A stretch of 20,753 nt of DNA from an uncultured Veillonella sp. Its GTDB lineage: Bacteria; Bacillota; Negativicutes; Veillonellales; Veillonellaceae. Positions 1 through 7,785 of this stretch are shown one piece after another. A model generated the notes under the pieces. It searched no databases. It was not told the DNA's origin and saw only the letters and a program-made list of their open reading frames with translations. The position numbers were made by a program, and so were the translations under genes. The stretch lies in contig URQX01000020.1 of NCBI GenBank assembly GCA_900550175.1, forward strand, positions 1 to 20,753, in the 5' to 3' direction. Each line of letters opens with the position of its first letter. Position 1 is the stretch's first letter.

Positions 1-61
1 CTACACGCAAAGCGCACCGCTTACAACAAAGTATCGATTAATTGAATAACTCTCGTCTTAT

Positions 62-93
62 AAGAGGCTGTTACTAGATAACAGCCTCTTTTT
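62..93 (+). terminator. Rho-independent terminator of an upstream gene
   Basis: A 12-bp perfect stem (62-73 with 79-90), loop CTAGA, is followed by a run of T (89-93). It probably ends a plus-strand gene whose last codons lie in bases 1-49. All three plus-strand frames close with a stop there (ending at 41, 45 and 49), so the reading frame and identity of that gene cannot be decided. Confidence 0.85.
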
Positions 94-363
94 GGTATAT
101 TAATCAGACTTATTAATTAAGGTTTTATTAATTATAAATAATTGATAGTTGCTAAAGTGATTAAGAGTTTTTTCGGTATGTATAAAAAAAAATTCATGAG
201 AAAATTACCATTATAATAATTAATATATATACAGTTGGATACAGTTAATACGGAAAAAATCATATATATAAAGTGATTTTTTATGGGTTTATACATAAAT
301 AGAGACTTGTTCAGTAATCGATAATTTTTATTAGTATAAAAATTACATTGAAAATCTACGATG
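94..363. other. AT-rich intergenic stretch without a supported gene
   Basis: This stretch is very AT-rich with many homopolymer A and T runs. A 78-codon minus-strand frame at 132-368 has low-complexity, asparagine- and tyrosine-rich content typical of translated AT-rich DNA, and I do not call it a gene. I see no tRNA, terminator or convincing promoter inside. Confidence 0.6.
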
Positions 364-390
364 TACATATACCCCTAAGGGGTATATGTA
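364..390. promoter_or_regulatory. Perfect 27-bp palindrome, candidate metalloregulator operator
   Basis: Two 13-bp arms (364-376 and 378-390) are exact reverse complements around a single central A at 377. The centre reads ACCCCTAAGGGGT inside AT-rich flanks. The palindrome directly abuts the -35 element of the promoter that feeds the cobalamin riboswitch and nik-like operon. A related palindrome lies in the promoter of the paralogous binding protein at 6036-6057. AT-rich arms with a central C/G tract are reminiscent of operators of the CsoR/RcnR/FrmR family, whose members include Ni/Co sensors. No T-run follows, so it is not a terminator. The assignment to a regulator family is inference. 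Confidence 0.65.
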
Positions 391-419
391 TTGTAAACAT
401 AATATTAATATAGTATATT
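391..419 (+). promoter_or_regulatory. Sigma-70-type promoter of the riboswitch-nik operon
   Basis: A -35 TTGTAA at 391-396 and a -10 TATATT at 414-419 are separated by 17 bp. The predicted transcript starts near 426, just before the conserved riboswitch core, which fits well. The palindrome at 364-390 touches the -35 on its upstream side, a position usable by either an activator or a blocking repressor. Confidence 0.6.
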
Positions 420-444
420 TATAATCGATAAAAATGAATAAACT

Positions 445-606
445 AATGAGTGTCGGTATTACCGAGCGTAAAAGAGGAAAATGGGTGTAAATCCCATACT
501 ATGCAAATAGCTGTAATGAGGAGCAAGGTTTCATTATAGGGTCACTGGGAAACTGGGAAGGCCGAAATGTTGCGATGAATCATGAGTCAGAAAGCCTGCT
601 CTAGAT
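445..606 (+). ncRNA. Cobalamin riboswitch
   Basis: The conserved core of the cobalamin class is readable in order: AAGAGGAAAATGGGTG followed by AAATCCCAT forming the short P3-like hairpin (472-497); AGCTGTAAT (509-517); GTCACTGGGAAACTGGGAAGG (541-561, the GxCACTG...GGGAAGG element); and the B12 box with GAGTCAG (584-590) and CCTGC (595-599). It sits in the leader of the nik-like operon and is followed by an intrinsic terminator at 637-664, so control is most likely by transcription attenuation. Known members of this family turn genes off when adenosyl- or aquo-cobalamin binds. Outer P1 boundaries are approximate. Confidence 0.93.
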
Positions 607-636
607 GGCATGGTATGTATATGCTGTGCTTACTTT

Positions 637-664
637 AGGTTAGTCAGGTGGACTAACCTTTTTT
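637..664 (+). terminator. Expression-platform terminator of the cobalamin riboswitch
   Basis: A perfect 9-bp stem AGGTTAGTC/GACTAACCT (637-645 with 651-659), loop AGGTG, is followed by six T (659-664). It lies about 35 bases after the B12 box and about 100 bases before the first gene, as expected for an off-switch that stops transcription when cobalamin is bound. The 665-765 leader after it holds the ribosome binding site TAGGAGGAGG and no other clear element. Confidence 0.9.
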
Positions 665-765
665 GTTGTTTTCCTATATGCACCTCTGCTATATCGGGAG
701 GGATAAGTATATTAGTTGTTCATTTAGATTATTGTAGTATTTAGAGAGTATAGGAGGAGGCGCCT

Positions 766-1704
766 ATGGGCAAACGCTTTGCTAAACAGCTAGGTCAATT
801 CATTGTTACACTGTTTGGCATTACATTTTTAACATTTTGTCTTACTTATTTAGCACCAGGCGATCCAGTAACGATGCTACTAGAAACGGCAGACACTATC
901 GTGTCTCAGGAGCTTATCGATGAAACTCGAGCTCAGCTTGGGTTAGATAAACCGTTTATAGTGCAATATGCAAACTGGGTTGTGAATGCTGCACAAGGTG
1001 ACTTAGGGATGAGTTACTCTGCTAAAAAGCCTGTTGTAGATCGTATGCTGGAGGCTTTGCCAGGGACAGTTATGTTAGCAGGTACAGCATTAGTATTTAC
1101 ATTGCTCTATGCATTGCCGGCAGGGATTATAAGCGCCTTAAATCGAAACAAATGGATCGACTATCTGTTGCGCGTTGCTTCCTTTGTAGGCGTGTCTATG
1201 CCATCATTCTGGTTAGGCCTTGTACTGATTTATATCTTTGGCCTTAAATTAGGACTTGTTCCTATTGCATCTTCTCGTGTAACTCCTATCGGTGTAATTC
1301 TACCAGCCGCTACATTAGCTGTTGTAGTCGGGTCCAAGTACATGCGCCAAGTTCGTCTCGTTATTCTTGAAGAAATGCAAAAGGATTATGTTATCGGCGC
1401 ACGTGCTCGTGGTGTGAGTGAGATGAAAATTTTATTCGGTCATATTTTGCCTAATGCAGTATTACCACTTATCACTATACTGGGCGTTGTTATCGGTTGG
1501 CTATTAGGCGGTGTTGCAGTTATTGAAATGGTATTCTCCTGGCCTGGCCTTGGGAATATGGCAGTATATGCCATTACCATGCGCGACTATCCATTGATCG
1601 AAGGTTTTGTGTTGTGGGTTGCCTTAGCATATATGTGTATTAATGCATTAGTTGATGCGTCATATATCTTGTTAGACCCTAGATTAAAAAGGGAGAGAGC
1701 ATAA
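766..1704 (+). CDS. NikB/DppB-type ABC transporter permease (predicted metal, likely cobalt or nickel)
   Basis: Inner-membrane subunit of a Nik/Dpp/Opp-class importer. The 312 residues match the usual length of the NikB/DppB family. The first membrane segment is at about 9-30, followed by the external segment ending in LGLDKPF and GDLGMSY, then five further hydrophobic stretches between 101 and 302. The cytoplasmic EAA loop that contacts the ATPases is at about 210-230 (GARARGVSEMKILFGHILPN). The ATG is 6 bases after a strong AGGAGGAGG. The gene is first in a five-gene operon behind a cobalamin riboswitch, and its stop overlaps the next start (TAATG). Peptide transport cannot be excluded from this subunit alone; the riboswitch and the short NikD/NikE-like ATPases favour a metal. 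Confidence 0.92.
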   Translation: MGKRFAKQLGQFIVTLFGITFLTFCLTYLAPGDPVTMLLETADTIVSQELIDETRAQLGLDKPFIVQYANWVVNAAQGDLGMSYSAKKPVVDRMLEALPGTVMLAGTALVFTLLYALPAGIISALNRNKWIDYLLRVASFVGVSMPSFWLGLVLIYIFGLKLGLVPIASSRVTPIGVILPAATLAVVVGSKYMRQVRLVILEEMQKDYVIGARARGVSEMKILFGHILPNAVLPLITILGVVIGWLLGGVAVIEMVFSWPGLGNMAVYAITMRDYPLIEGFVLWVALAYMCINALVDASYILLDPRLKRERA

Positions 1705-2525
1705 TGGCAGAATTTATTCAAAAACATAAATTGTTCTCTTTCTATAGCGCCTTGATGATTGTGGTAGTTCTCATAGCTATATTTGCACCATGGCTTGCTC
1801 CGGGTGATGCTTTTAGCTCAAATCTGAGTCAAGCATTACAAGCGCCAAGTAGTCAACATTGGTTTGGTACAGATAAGCTTGGTCGTGATGTATTGTCTCG
1901 CATCATTTATGGTACACAGTTATCCTTGTTTATGGGTGTCAGTATCGTTGTTATCATGGTAAGCATTGGTACTATTATCGGTGCTGTAGCTGGTTATTTC
2001 GGCGGGAAAATCGAAATGGTCCTCATGCGTCTTGCGGACATTATGCTATCCTTCCCGGGTGTAGTATTAGCCATTGCCATTGCTGGTATTTTGGGTGGTA
2101 GCATTGTGAATACGATTATAGCGCTATCTGTAGTTGGTTGGGCAAAATATGCTCGTCTTGTACGGTCTATGACGTTGAAAGTTCGCGGTGAAGAGTATGT
2201 AACGGCGGCTGTCATGATGGGGGCCTCTACAACGACTATTCTAAGACGTCATATCATTCCCAATATCCTTCCTCTTGTTGTTACAACAGGGGCTCTTGAT
2301 ATTGGGGCTATCATGATTGAAGTAGCAGGTCTTTCCTTCCTTGGATTTGGTGCTCAACCACCAACACCAGAATGGGGCCTTATGCTTAACGAAGGTCGTC
2401 AATATTTACAAACCAGTCCATGGCTGATGGCATTCCCTGGTATGTCCATCCTTATCGTAGTTGCTATCTTTAACCTTTGGTCTGATTCCTTACGGGACGT
2501 AGTGGATCCTAAGAACCAAGGTTAG
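1704..2525 (+). CDS. NikC/DppC-type ABC transporter permease
   Basis: Second inner-membrane subunit, pairing with the preceding permease to form the translocation channel. It has 273 residues, typical for NikC. The N-terminal membrane segment at about 14-32 is followed by the family hallmark HWFGTDKLGRDVLSRIIYG (52-70). The EAA loop is at about 168-190, with MMGASTTTILRRHIIPN. The remaining membrane segments lie at about 76-98, 115-150, 190-215 and 243-262. The start ATG shares one base with the upstream stop codon, implying translational coupling. A 149-bp gap with a hairpin separates it from the binding-protein gene. Confidence 0.92.
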   Translation: MAEFIQKHKLFSFYSALMIVVVLIAIFAPWLAPGDAFSSNLSQALQAPSSQHWFGTDKLGRDVLSRIIYGTQLSLFMGVSIVVIMVSIGTIIGAVAGYFGGKIEMVLMRLADIMLSFPGVVLAIAIAGILGGSIVNTIIALSVVGWAKYARLVRSMTLKVRGEEYVTAAVMMGASTTTILRRHIIPNILPLVVTTGALDIGAIMIEVAGLSFLGFGAQPPTPEWGLMLNEGRQYLQTSPWLMAFPGMSILIVVAIFNLWSDSLRDVVDPKNQG

Positions 2526-2596
2526 TTACGTGTGATGCTTATTTATAGGTTGTGTTGTGAAAGTTGTTATATAAATAGGCGGTAATAAGGTTTTTC

Positions 2597-2631
2597 CATT
2601 ATGACTATTGTAGATTGTAGTGGTCATGATG
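2597..2631 (+). other. Intra-operon hairpin between permease and binding-protein genes
   Basis: A 9-bp stem (2597-2605 with 2623-2631, one G-U pair) with a 17-base loop lies in the nikC-nikA gap. It has no immediate T-run. A weak promoter-like pair (TTGTAG at 2615-2620, TTTTAT at 2638-2643, 17-bp spacing) overlaps it. Either could raise the level of the binding-protein message over that of the permeases. Both are suggestions. Confidence 0.35.
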
Positions 2632-2674
2632 TGTATGTTTTATGTTTATATGTAATGGTACAAGGAGATTTTAC

Positions 2675-4243
2675 ATGAAAAAATCTTGGAAAAAAGCCCT
2701 CTTAGCAGGTCTTAGCGTTGTAATGATGGGTTCCTTCATTGCTGGTTGCGGCTCTGATAATAATGGTGCTGCTAATAAGGATGTTTTAAAAGTTGGTGTA
2801 ACTAACTTCGCATCCACATTAGAACCTACAGAAAACTTCTTCGCATGGGTTGTTATGCGCTATGGTGTAGGCGAAACATTGGCTAAGTTTGACGAACAAA
2901 TGAAACCTCAACCATGGATTGCATCTAAATGGGAAGTATCCCCAGACCATAAAACGTGGACTTTCACAATCAATGATAAGGTGAAATTCTCTAATGGTAA
3001 AAAAGTTGATGCTGCAGCAGTTAAAGCATCTATCGAACGGGCTTTTGAAAAATCCAATCGTGCAAAAACATTCTTCGAATATGACTCTATGGAAGCTAAT
3101 GGTCAACAATTGGTAATTCATACAACAAAAGAATATCCTAATATGCCTGGCCTTTTAGCGGATCCGTTGTTCCTAATCGTTGATGTACAATCTGAAAAAG
3201 ATGGCCGTAACTTTGCTAAAGAAGGTCCTATTGGTACAGGTCCATACGTAGTTAAATCTTTCACAAAAGAACGTGCTGAGATGGCTGCTAACGAAAACTA
3301 TTGGGATGGTACAGTACCATTTAAAACTGTAGAAATTCCTTCCATCGATGATCCTAATACGCGCGCTATGAGCTTACAATCTGGCGACGTAGATATGGCT
3401 GTTAATATCGGTGCTGGTGAAATGGGCTTATTCCAAAGCAATGATAAATTCAAAGTAGATGAAATTGCATCTCTTCGTGTAGTATTGGCTCGTATCAACC
3501 AAAAAGGTGTTCTTGGTGATGACAAAGTACGTGCTGCAGTTATTTCTGCTACAGACCGTAAAAACTATGCTGATGTATTGTTAAAAGGTACATTCATTCC
3601 TGGTTCTGCTCCAATTCCACCATCCATGGACTATGGATTCAACGATTTGAAAGATCCTAATGCGTATAACCCTGAACGTTCTAAACAATTATTAGCAGAA
3701 GATGGTTGGAAAGATACTGATGGGGACGGCATCCTTGATAAAGATGGCAAACCATTGACATTTGACTTCGTAGTATATAACTCTCGTGCAGAATTACCAC
3801 TTTATGCAGAAGCTGTTCAAGCAGACCTTAAAAAAGTGGGTATCGACATGAAAATCAAAACAGTTGACTATAACTTGATTGATAAAATGGGTCAAGATGG
3901 CGACTATGATATGCTTATCTCCAACATCGTAACTGCTAATACAGGCGATCCAATCTGGTTCTTAGCTAACTACTGGCATACTAATGTGGATGGTTCAAAC
4001 CCTCAAAACGGTTCTGGTTACTCCAACCCACAAGTTGACCAATTGTTAGATGCTGCTGAAACTGAATTCGACCCTGCAAAACGTCGTGACTATGCAATCC
4101 AAATTCAACAATTATTGATGAACGATGGTGCTGCATTGTTCTTAGGTTACCCTAAAACTAACATTGTTACAGGTTCTTACTTGAAAGGTGCTGTAATGTA
4201 CCCAAGTGATTACTACTGGATTACTAACAAAATTACAAAATAA
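2675..4243 (+). CDS. NikA/DppA-family (SBP_bac_5) substrate-binding lipoprotein
   Basis: Extracytoplasmic binding protein that delivers substrate to the permeases. I place the start at the ATG at 2675, seven bases after AAGGAGATT (2662-2670), rather than the in-frame ATG at 2642, which lacks a ribosome binding site. This gives 522 residues, with a signal peptide (KKSWKK, then a hydrophobic core) and lipobox IAGC, lipidated Cys25. The mature part has SBP_bac_5 features such as YGVGETL, a WTFTINDKVKFSNG segment, GPIGTGPYVV and a DTDGDGILDKDG loop common in this family. It lies inside the riboswitch-controlled operon. It is strongly similar along its whole length to the lipoprotein at 6119-7672. 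Cobalt or nickel, free or chelated, is the inferred ligand; dipeptide-like ligands are the main alternative. Confidence 0.9.
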   Translation: MKKSWKKALLAGLSVVMMGSFIAGCGSDNNGAANKDVLKVGVTNFASTLEPTENFFAWVVMRYGVGETLAKFDEQMKPQPWIASKWEVSPDHKTWTFTINDKVKFSNGKKVDAAAVKASIERAFEKSNRAKTFFEYDSMEANGQQLVIHTTKEYPNMPGLLADPLFLIVDVQSEKDGRNFAKEGPIGTGPYVVKSFTKERAEMAANENYWDGTVPFKTVEIPSIDDPNTRAMSLQSGDVDMAVNIGAGEMGLFQSNDKFKVDEIASLRVVLARINQKGVLGDDKVRAAVISATDRKNYADVLLKGTFIPGSAPIPPSMDYGFNDLKDPNAYNPERSKQLLAEDGWKDTDGDGILDKDGKPLTFDFVVYNSRAELPLYAEAVQADLKKVGIDMKIKTVDYNLIDKMGQDGDYDMLISNIVTANTGDPIWFLANYWHTNVDGSNPQNGSGYSNPQVDQLLDAAETEFDPAKRRDYAIQIQQLLMNDGAALFLGYPKTNIVTGSYLKGAVMYPSDYYWITNKITK

Positions 4244-4255
4244 TGAGGAGCTATA

Positions 4256-5053
4256 ATGGCAGAAAACATACTAACTGTAGAAAACCTTAACATAGCGTAC
4301 CAAGGTGTGCCTGCTGTTATGGATGTGAACTTTACCTTGGAACGCGGTAAGGTATTGACCATTGTAGGGGAATCTGGATCCGGTAAAACTACCGTGATCC
4401 GGGCCCTCATGGGTTTATTGCCTGTAGGTGGTGAGGTTATAGAGGGGACAATGATCTTTAATGGTCAAGACCTTCGAACACTATCCAAGTCCCAATGGAG
4501 ATCCATACGTGGTAAAGATATGGCCATGATTTTCCAAGATAGCGGTAGTGCTTTAGACCCAATTGTTCGTATTGGTAAACAGTTTAGAGAGTTATTCAAA
4601 TCTCATATTGAAATCACCAATGATGAATGTGACCGACGAGCGATTGAGTTATTAGAATCTGTTTCTCTTCCTAATGGGGCAGATATATTGCGCCGTTATC
4701 CACATGAATTATCTGGTGGTCAACGCCAACGTGTGGGCATTGCTATGGCATTAGCGATGGATCCTGCGTTATTAATTGGTGATGAACCTACATCTGCTTT
4801 AGATGTAACAACACAATCTCAAGTAGTTATGCAAATGCTAGAACTTGCTAAAGAGCATAATTCTTCTATTGTAATGGTTACGCATAACCTTGGTGTAGCG
4901 GCCTATATGTCCGACTATATCATTGTTATGAAAAAGGGTCGTGTTGTTGATGCTGGCACACCGCAAGATATTTTGGAAAACCCATCTAATGAATATACGA
5001 AGCAATTAAAAGATGCTGTACCAACATTGGAAGGAGGTCGTTACATTGACTAA
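4256..5053 (+). CDS. NikD-type ABC transporter ATP-binding protein
   Basis: Cytoplasmic ATPase energising the importer. Its 265 residues carry Walker A GESGSGKT (38-45), Q-loop Gln94, signature LSGGQ (152-156), Walker B LLIGDEP (172-178) and the switch His210. It is close to NikD length and lacks the extra C-terminal oligopeptide-type extension that makes DppD/OppD proteins about 320-350 residues, which supports the metal branch of the family. The ATG follows GAGGAG by five bases and lies 12 bases after the binding-protein stop codon. The 3' end overlaps the next gene by eight bases. Confidence 0.92.
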   Translation: MAENILTVENLNIAYQGVPAVMDVNFTLERGKVLTIVGESGSGKTTVIRALMGLLPVGGEVIEGTMIFNGQDLRTLSKSQWRSIRGKDMAMIFQDSGSALDPIVRIGKQFRELFKSHIEITNDECDRRAIELLESVSLPNGADILRRYPHELSGGQRQRVGIAMALAMDPALLIGDEPTSALDVTTQSQVVMQMLELAKEHNSSIVMVTHNLGVAAYMSDYIIVMKKGRVVDAGTPQDILENPSNEYTKQLKDAVPTLEGGRYID

Positions 5054-5858
5054 CTACGCTGTAGAATTAAAAAATGTATGTAAACGATTCCCACTTCCTA
5101 CTGGTGGTGAGCTCGAAGCATGTAAGAGTATTAATATCACCTTAGAAAAAGGCCAGTCCCTTGGGATTGTAGGGGAATCTGGCTCTGGTAAAACGACTTT
5201 GGTTCGTATGATCATGAAGATGCTTCCAATCACAGAAGGCGAGATTTATGTAGATGGTGTAGAGATTCAACATATGAACTCTGAGCAAACGAAAGAATAT
5301 CGCAAGAAAATTCAAATGGTATTCCAAGATCCATCTGCAGCCTTCAATCCACGCATGAAGGTAAAGGATATCATTCTAGAGCCACTATACAACTTTGGTC
5401 TTTTAGAAAAGGGGAAAGAAGAACAAATTGCAGGTGACTATCTTGAAATGGTAGACCTACCTCGCGAGTTCATGCATCGTTATCCTCATGAAATGTCTGG
5501 CGGCCAACGTCAACGTGTGGCTATTGCCCGTGCTATCGTACTTGAACCTGAAATCCTTGTTCTAGATGAGGCAACAAGCGCTCTAGACGTTTCTGTACAG
5601 GATTCTATCGCATACCTATTAGCGCGTTTACAAAAAAAGAAAAACTTAACATATCTATTCATTGCTCATGACATTGCGTTTATTCGTACCATGTGTCATA
5701 AGGTAGTGGTTATGTATAAAGGTGCTATCGTTGAAGAACTAGATGCATTCCATTTAGCAGATGCAAAACATCCTTATACGAAGGTTCTATTGAGCTCTAT
5801 CTTTGAAATTGGACAAGATCATAAGCCGCTTACCTTAGAAGAAGCTGGGACCGCATAA
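5046..5858 (+). CDS. NikE-type ABC transporter ATP-binding protein, TTG start
   Basis: Second ATPase, expected to form a heterodimer with the preceding one. I choose the TTG at 5046 as start because AAGGAGG (5031-5037) sits eight bases before it. The earlier in-frame ATG at 5013 has no ribosome binding site and would add 11 residues outside the ABC fold. The resulting 270 residues contain Walker A GESGSGKT (43-50), MVFQDP Q-loop, signature MSGGQ (150-154), Walker B LVLDEA and His208. The start lies inside the upstream gene, overlapping its stop, so translation is probably coupled. Length agrees with NikE rather than the longer DppF/OppF type. It is the last gene before a strong terminator. 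Confidence 0.9.
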   Translation: MTNYAVELKNVCKRFPLPTGGELEACKSINITLEKGQSLGIVGESGSGKTTLVRMIMKMLPITEGEIYVDGVEIQHMNSEQTKEYRKKIQMVFQDPSAAFNPRMKVKDIILEPLYNFGLLEKGKEEQIAGDYLEMVDLPREFMHRYPHEMSGGQRQRVAIARAIVLEPEILVLDEATSALDVSVQDSIAYLLARLQKKKNLTYLFIAHDIAFIRTMCHKVVVMYKGAIVEELDAFHLADAKHPYTKVLLSSIFEIGQDHKPLTLEEAGTA

Positions 5859-5887
5859 ACTTAGAAAAGCGTAAGTTCAGATTATAT

Positions 5888-5924
5888 AAAATAGCAGTTA
5901 ACCATTTTGTTAACTGCTATTTTT
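5888..5924 (+). terminator. Terminator of the nik-like operon
   Basis: A 15-bp perfect stem (5888-5902 with 5909-5923), loop of six bases, ends in TTTTT (5920-5924). It separates the five-gene operon from the paralogous binding-protein gene, which therefore needs its own promoter. Confidence 0.9.
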
Positions 5925-6025
5925 ATATTGTCTATTATTTATGATCTATATGATTTTTTCTTCTAGCCAAATATATCGAAAATTTTCTCAAAATAGATTG
6001 TGTTAACGCTTAATTTATAGTATAG

Positions 6026-6057
6026 TTGACTAAGTATTATACCCCTATAGGTATAAT
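6026..6057 (+). promoter_or_regulatory. Promoter with embedded palindrome, upstream of second binding protein
   Basis: The -35 TTGACT (6026-6031) and consensus -10 TATAAT (6052-6057) are 20 bp apart, longer than the optimum. An inverted repeat ATTATACC (6036-6043) / GGTATAAT (6050-6057) fills the spacer and includes the -10. The shared core TATACCCCTA also occurs in the palindrome at 364-390. A long spacer holding a palindrome is the pattern activated by MerR-family metal sensors; the sequence itself also resembles CsoR/RcnR-type sites. Which family binds is not decidable here. Bases 5925-6025 hold nothing else I can support. Confidence 0.6.
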
Positions 6058-6118
6058 TGAAATATGCTCATATGAAGTGATATACATATAGATATATAGG
6101 GAAAGGATAGGTGTGTGA

Positions 6119-7672
6119 ATGAAAGGATTACGTAAGACATTACTGATTGGTATGACCCTTGGTGTGACAGTACTTGGCACTGTAGGCTGTATGAATCAAT
6201 TATCCAATTCATCTAATGATGTATTAAAAGTAGGGGCCATTAGCTTTGCTGGTACCTTAGAACCAACAGAAAACTATTTTAGTTGGGCTGTTGTACGATA
6301 TGGTGTTGGTGAAACACTCATAAAATTTGATGACCATATGAATGCTACACCATGGTTGGCAACATCATGGAAACAAAGCGATGATAAGATGAGCTGGACT
6401 TTCACTATCAATGATAAGGTTAAGTTCTCCAATGGCAATCCTCTAACAGCGGAGGCTGTAAAAGCATCCTTGGAAAGAACCTTTGCTAAGAGTAAACGAG
6501 CTAAGTCCTTCTTTAACTACACAGAAATGACTGCTAATGGCCAAGAGCTTACAATTAAGACAGATAAGCCCTATTATAATCTGCCAAATTTGTTAGGGGA
6601 TCCATTATTCTTGATTATGGATGTAACGGCTGAGGCAAAAGGTCGTGATATAGCCAAGGAAGGTCCTATTGGGACAGGCCCATATGTGGTAACATCTTTC
6701 ACAAAGGAACGAGCTGATCTAGCACGGAATGATAACTACTGGGATGGCAAGCCAGGATTTGCTAAGGTTGAAATTCCATCTATTAACGATGCCAATACAC
6801 GAGCTATGGCATTGCAAGCGGGTGATGTAGATATGGCCGTTAGCATTGGACCTGGTGAATATGGTATCTTCCAAAACGATAAAAATTTCAATATTTATGA
6901 AGAATCCTCTTTGCGCGATGTATTCGTTCGCATGAGCCAAAAAGGAAAACTTAAAAATCCTAATCTTCGAGCGGCTCTTATTGCGGCAGCAGATCGTGAG
7001 TCCTATGCGAAAAACTTGATGAAGGATACCTTTATCGCTGGTAAGGCTCCGTTGCCACCGTCCATTGACTATGGATTTAATCAATTGCGTGATCCTGATG
7101 CCTACAATGTAGAACGGGCCAAAGAATTGTTGAAACGGGAAGGTTATATTGATACAAATGGTGATGGGATTGTAGATAAAGATGGTGAAAACCTAGTGCT
7201 TGATTTCTATGCCTATACATCTCGAGCTGAATTGCCATTATATGCAGAGGCATTACAAGCGGACTACAAAAAAATCGGTGTAGATTTACAAATTAAAATC
7301 ATAGACTATGCTGTGATTGATACGCTGGCACAGACTGGCGATTATGATATGTTGATCTCTAGTGTGGTAACTGCCAATACAGGTCAACCAGTATGGTTCT
7401 TGAAACAATATTGGGGGACAGGTGCTGAGGCAAATGGTTCTGGCTTCTCCAATCCACGTTTCGATGAATTGTTAGCTCTTGGTGAAAGTGATAACGATCC
7501 ATTAGTGCGTCGTAATGCGTTGATCAATGCACAACAATTGATGCTAGATGATTCGATAGCACTCTTCCTTGGATATCCTAAGATTAATATTGTAGGGAAT
7601 AACAATATCGATGGTATTAAGATATCTCCATCTGAATACTATATCATTACGAAAGATTTGAAGCGTAAATAA
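6119..7672 (+). CDS. Second SBP_bac_5 substrate-binding lipoprotein, paralog of the operon's binding protein
   Basis: A 517-residue NikA/DppA-family lipoprotein with signal peptide and lipobox-like TVGC, probable lipidated Cys24. It is colinear with the 522-residue protein at 2675-4243, with long shared blocks such as GTLEPTEN, RYGVGETL, WTFTINDKVKFSNG, GPIGTGPYVV and ANTG, implying duplication. A TGA immediately before the ATG at 6119 fixes this as the first possible ATG in frame; the ribosome binding site is GGGAAAGGA (6099-6107). No permease or ATPase follows, so it probably feeds the adjacent importer with a related ligand. It has its own promoter and palindrome but no riboswitch. A divergent ligand, for example a metal chelate, is possible. 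Confidence 0.88.
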   Translation: MKGLRKTLLIGMTLGVTVLGTVGCMNQLSNSSNDVLKVGAISFAGTLEPTENYFSWAVVRYGVGETLIKFDDHMNATPWLATSWKQSDDKMSWTFTINDKVKFSNGNPLTAEAVKASLERTFAKSKRAKSFFNYTEMTANGQELTIKTDKPYYNLPNLLGDPLFLIMDVTAEAKGRDIAKEGPIGTGPYVVTSFTKERADLARNDNYWDGKPGFAKVEIPSINDANTRAMALQAGDVDMAVSIGPGEYGIFQNDKNFNIYEESSLRDVFVRMSQKGKLKNPNLRAALIAAADRESYAKNLMKDTFIAGKAPLPPSIDYGFNQLRDPDAYNVERAKELLKREGYIDTNGDGIVDKDGENLVLDFYAYTSRAELPLYAEALQADYKKIGVDLQIKIIDYAVIDTLAQTGDYDMLISSVVTANTGQPVWFLKQYWGTGAEANGSGFSNPRFDELLALGESDNDPLVRRNALINAQQLMLDDSIALFLGYPKINIVGNNNIDGIKISPSEYYIITKDLKRK

Positions 7673-7741
7673 TATAAGCTATTTGCGAGTATTTAGTGAT
7701 TGAAAATATCAGGATTAACTAAATAATAGAATTAGACGGAT

Positions 7742-7776
7742 AAAAAGAGGACCTACTGTATAAATAGGTCCTCTTT
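7742..7776. terminator. Bidirectional terminator between convergent genes
   Basis: A 12-bp perfect stem (7744-7755 with 7765-7776) with a nine-base loop lies between the plus-strand lipoprotein gene and the minus-strand gene at 7786-8721. Read on the minus strand it ends in five T; on the plus strand only three T follow. It should serve both genes, better in the minus direction. Confidence 0.8.
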
Positions 7777-7785
7777 GTGTTGTTC

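Noticed and set aside
132..368. 78-codon minus-strand frame upstream of the riboswitch
   Set aside because: Low-complexity content from AT-rich DNA, no ribosome binding site, and it runs into the operator palindrome.
678..737. Short frame (about 19 codons) in the leader between riboswitch terminator and first nik gene, possible leader peptide
   Set aside because: No ribosome binding site and no codon bias toward a regulatory amino acid; probably chance.
3715..3760. EF-hand-like DTDGDGILDKDG loop in the binding proteins as a special metal site
   Set aside because: This loop is common in SBP_bac_5 proteins generally and is not evidence for cobalt or nickel binding.
5013..5045. Upstream ATG as start of the NikE-like ATPase
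   Set aside because: No ribosome binding site before it; the TTG at 5046 has AAGGAGG at proper spacing and gives the family's usual N terminus.
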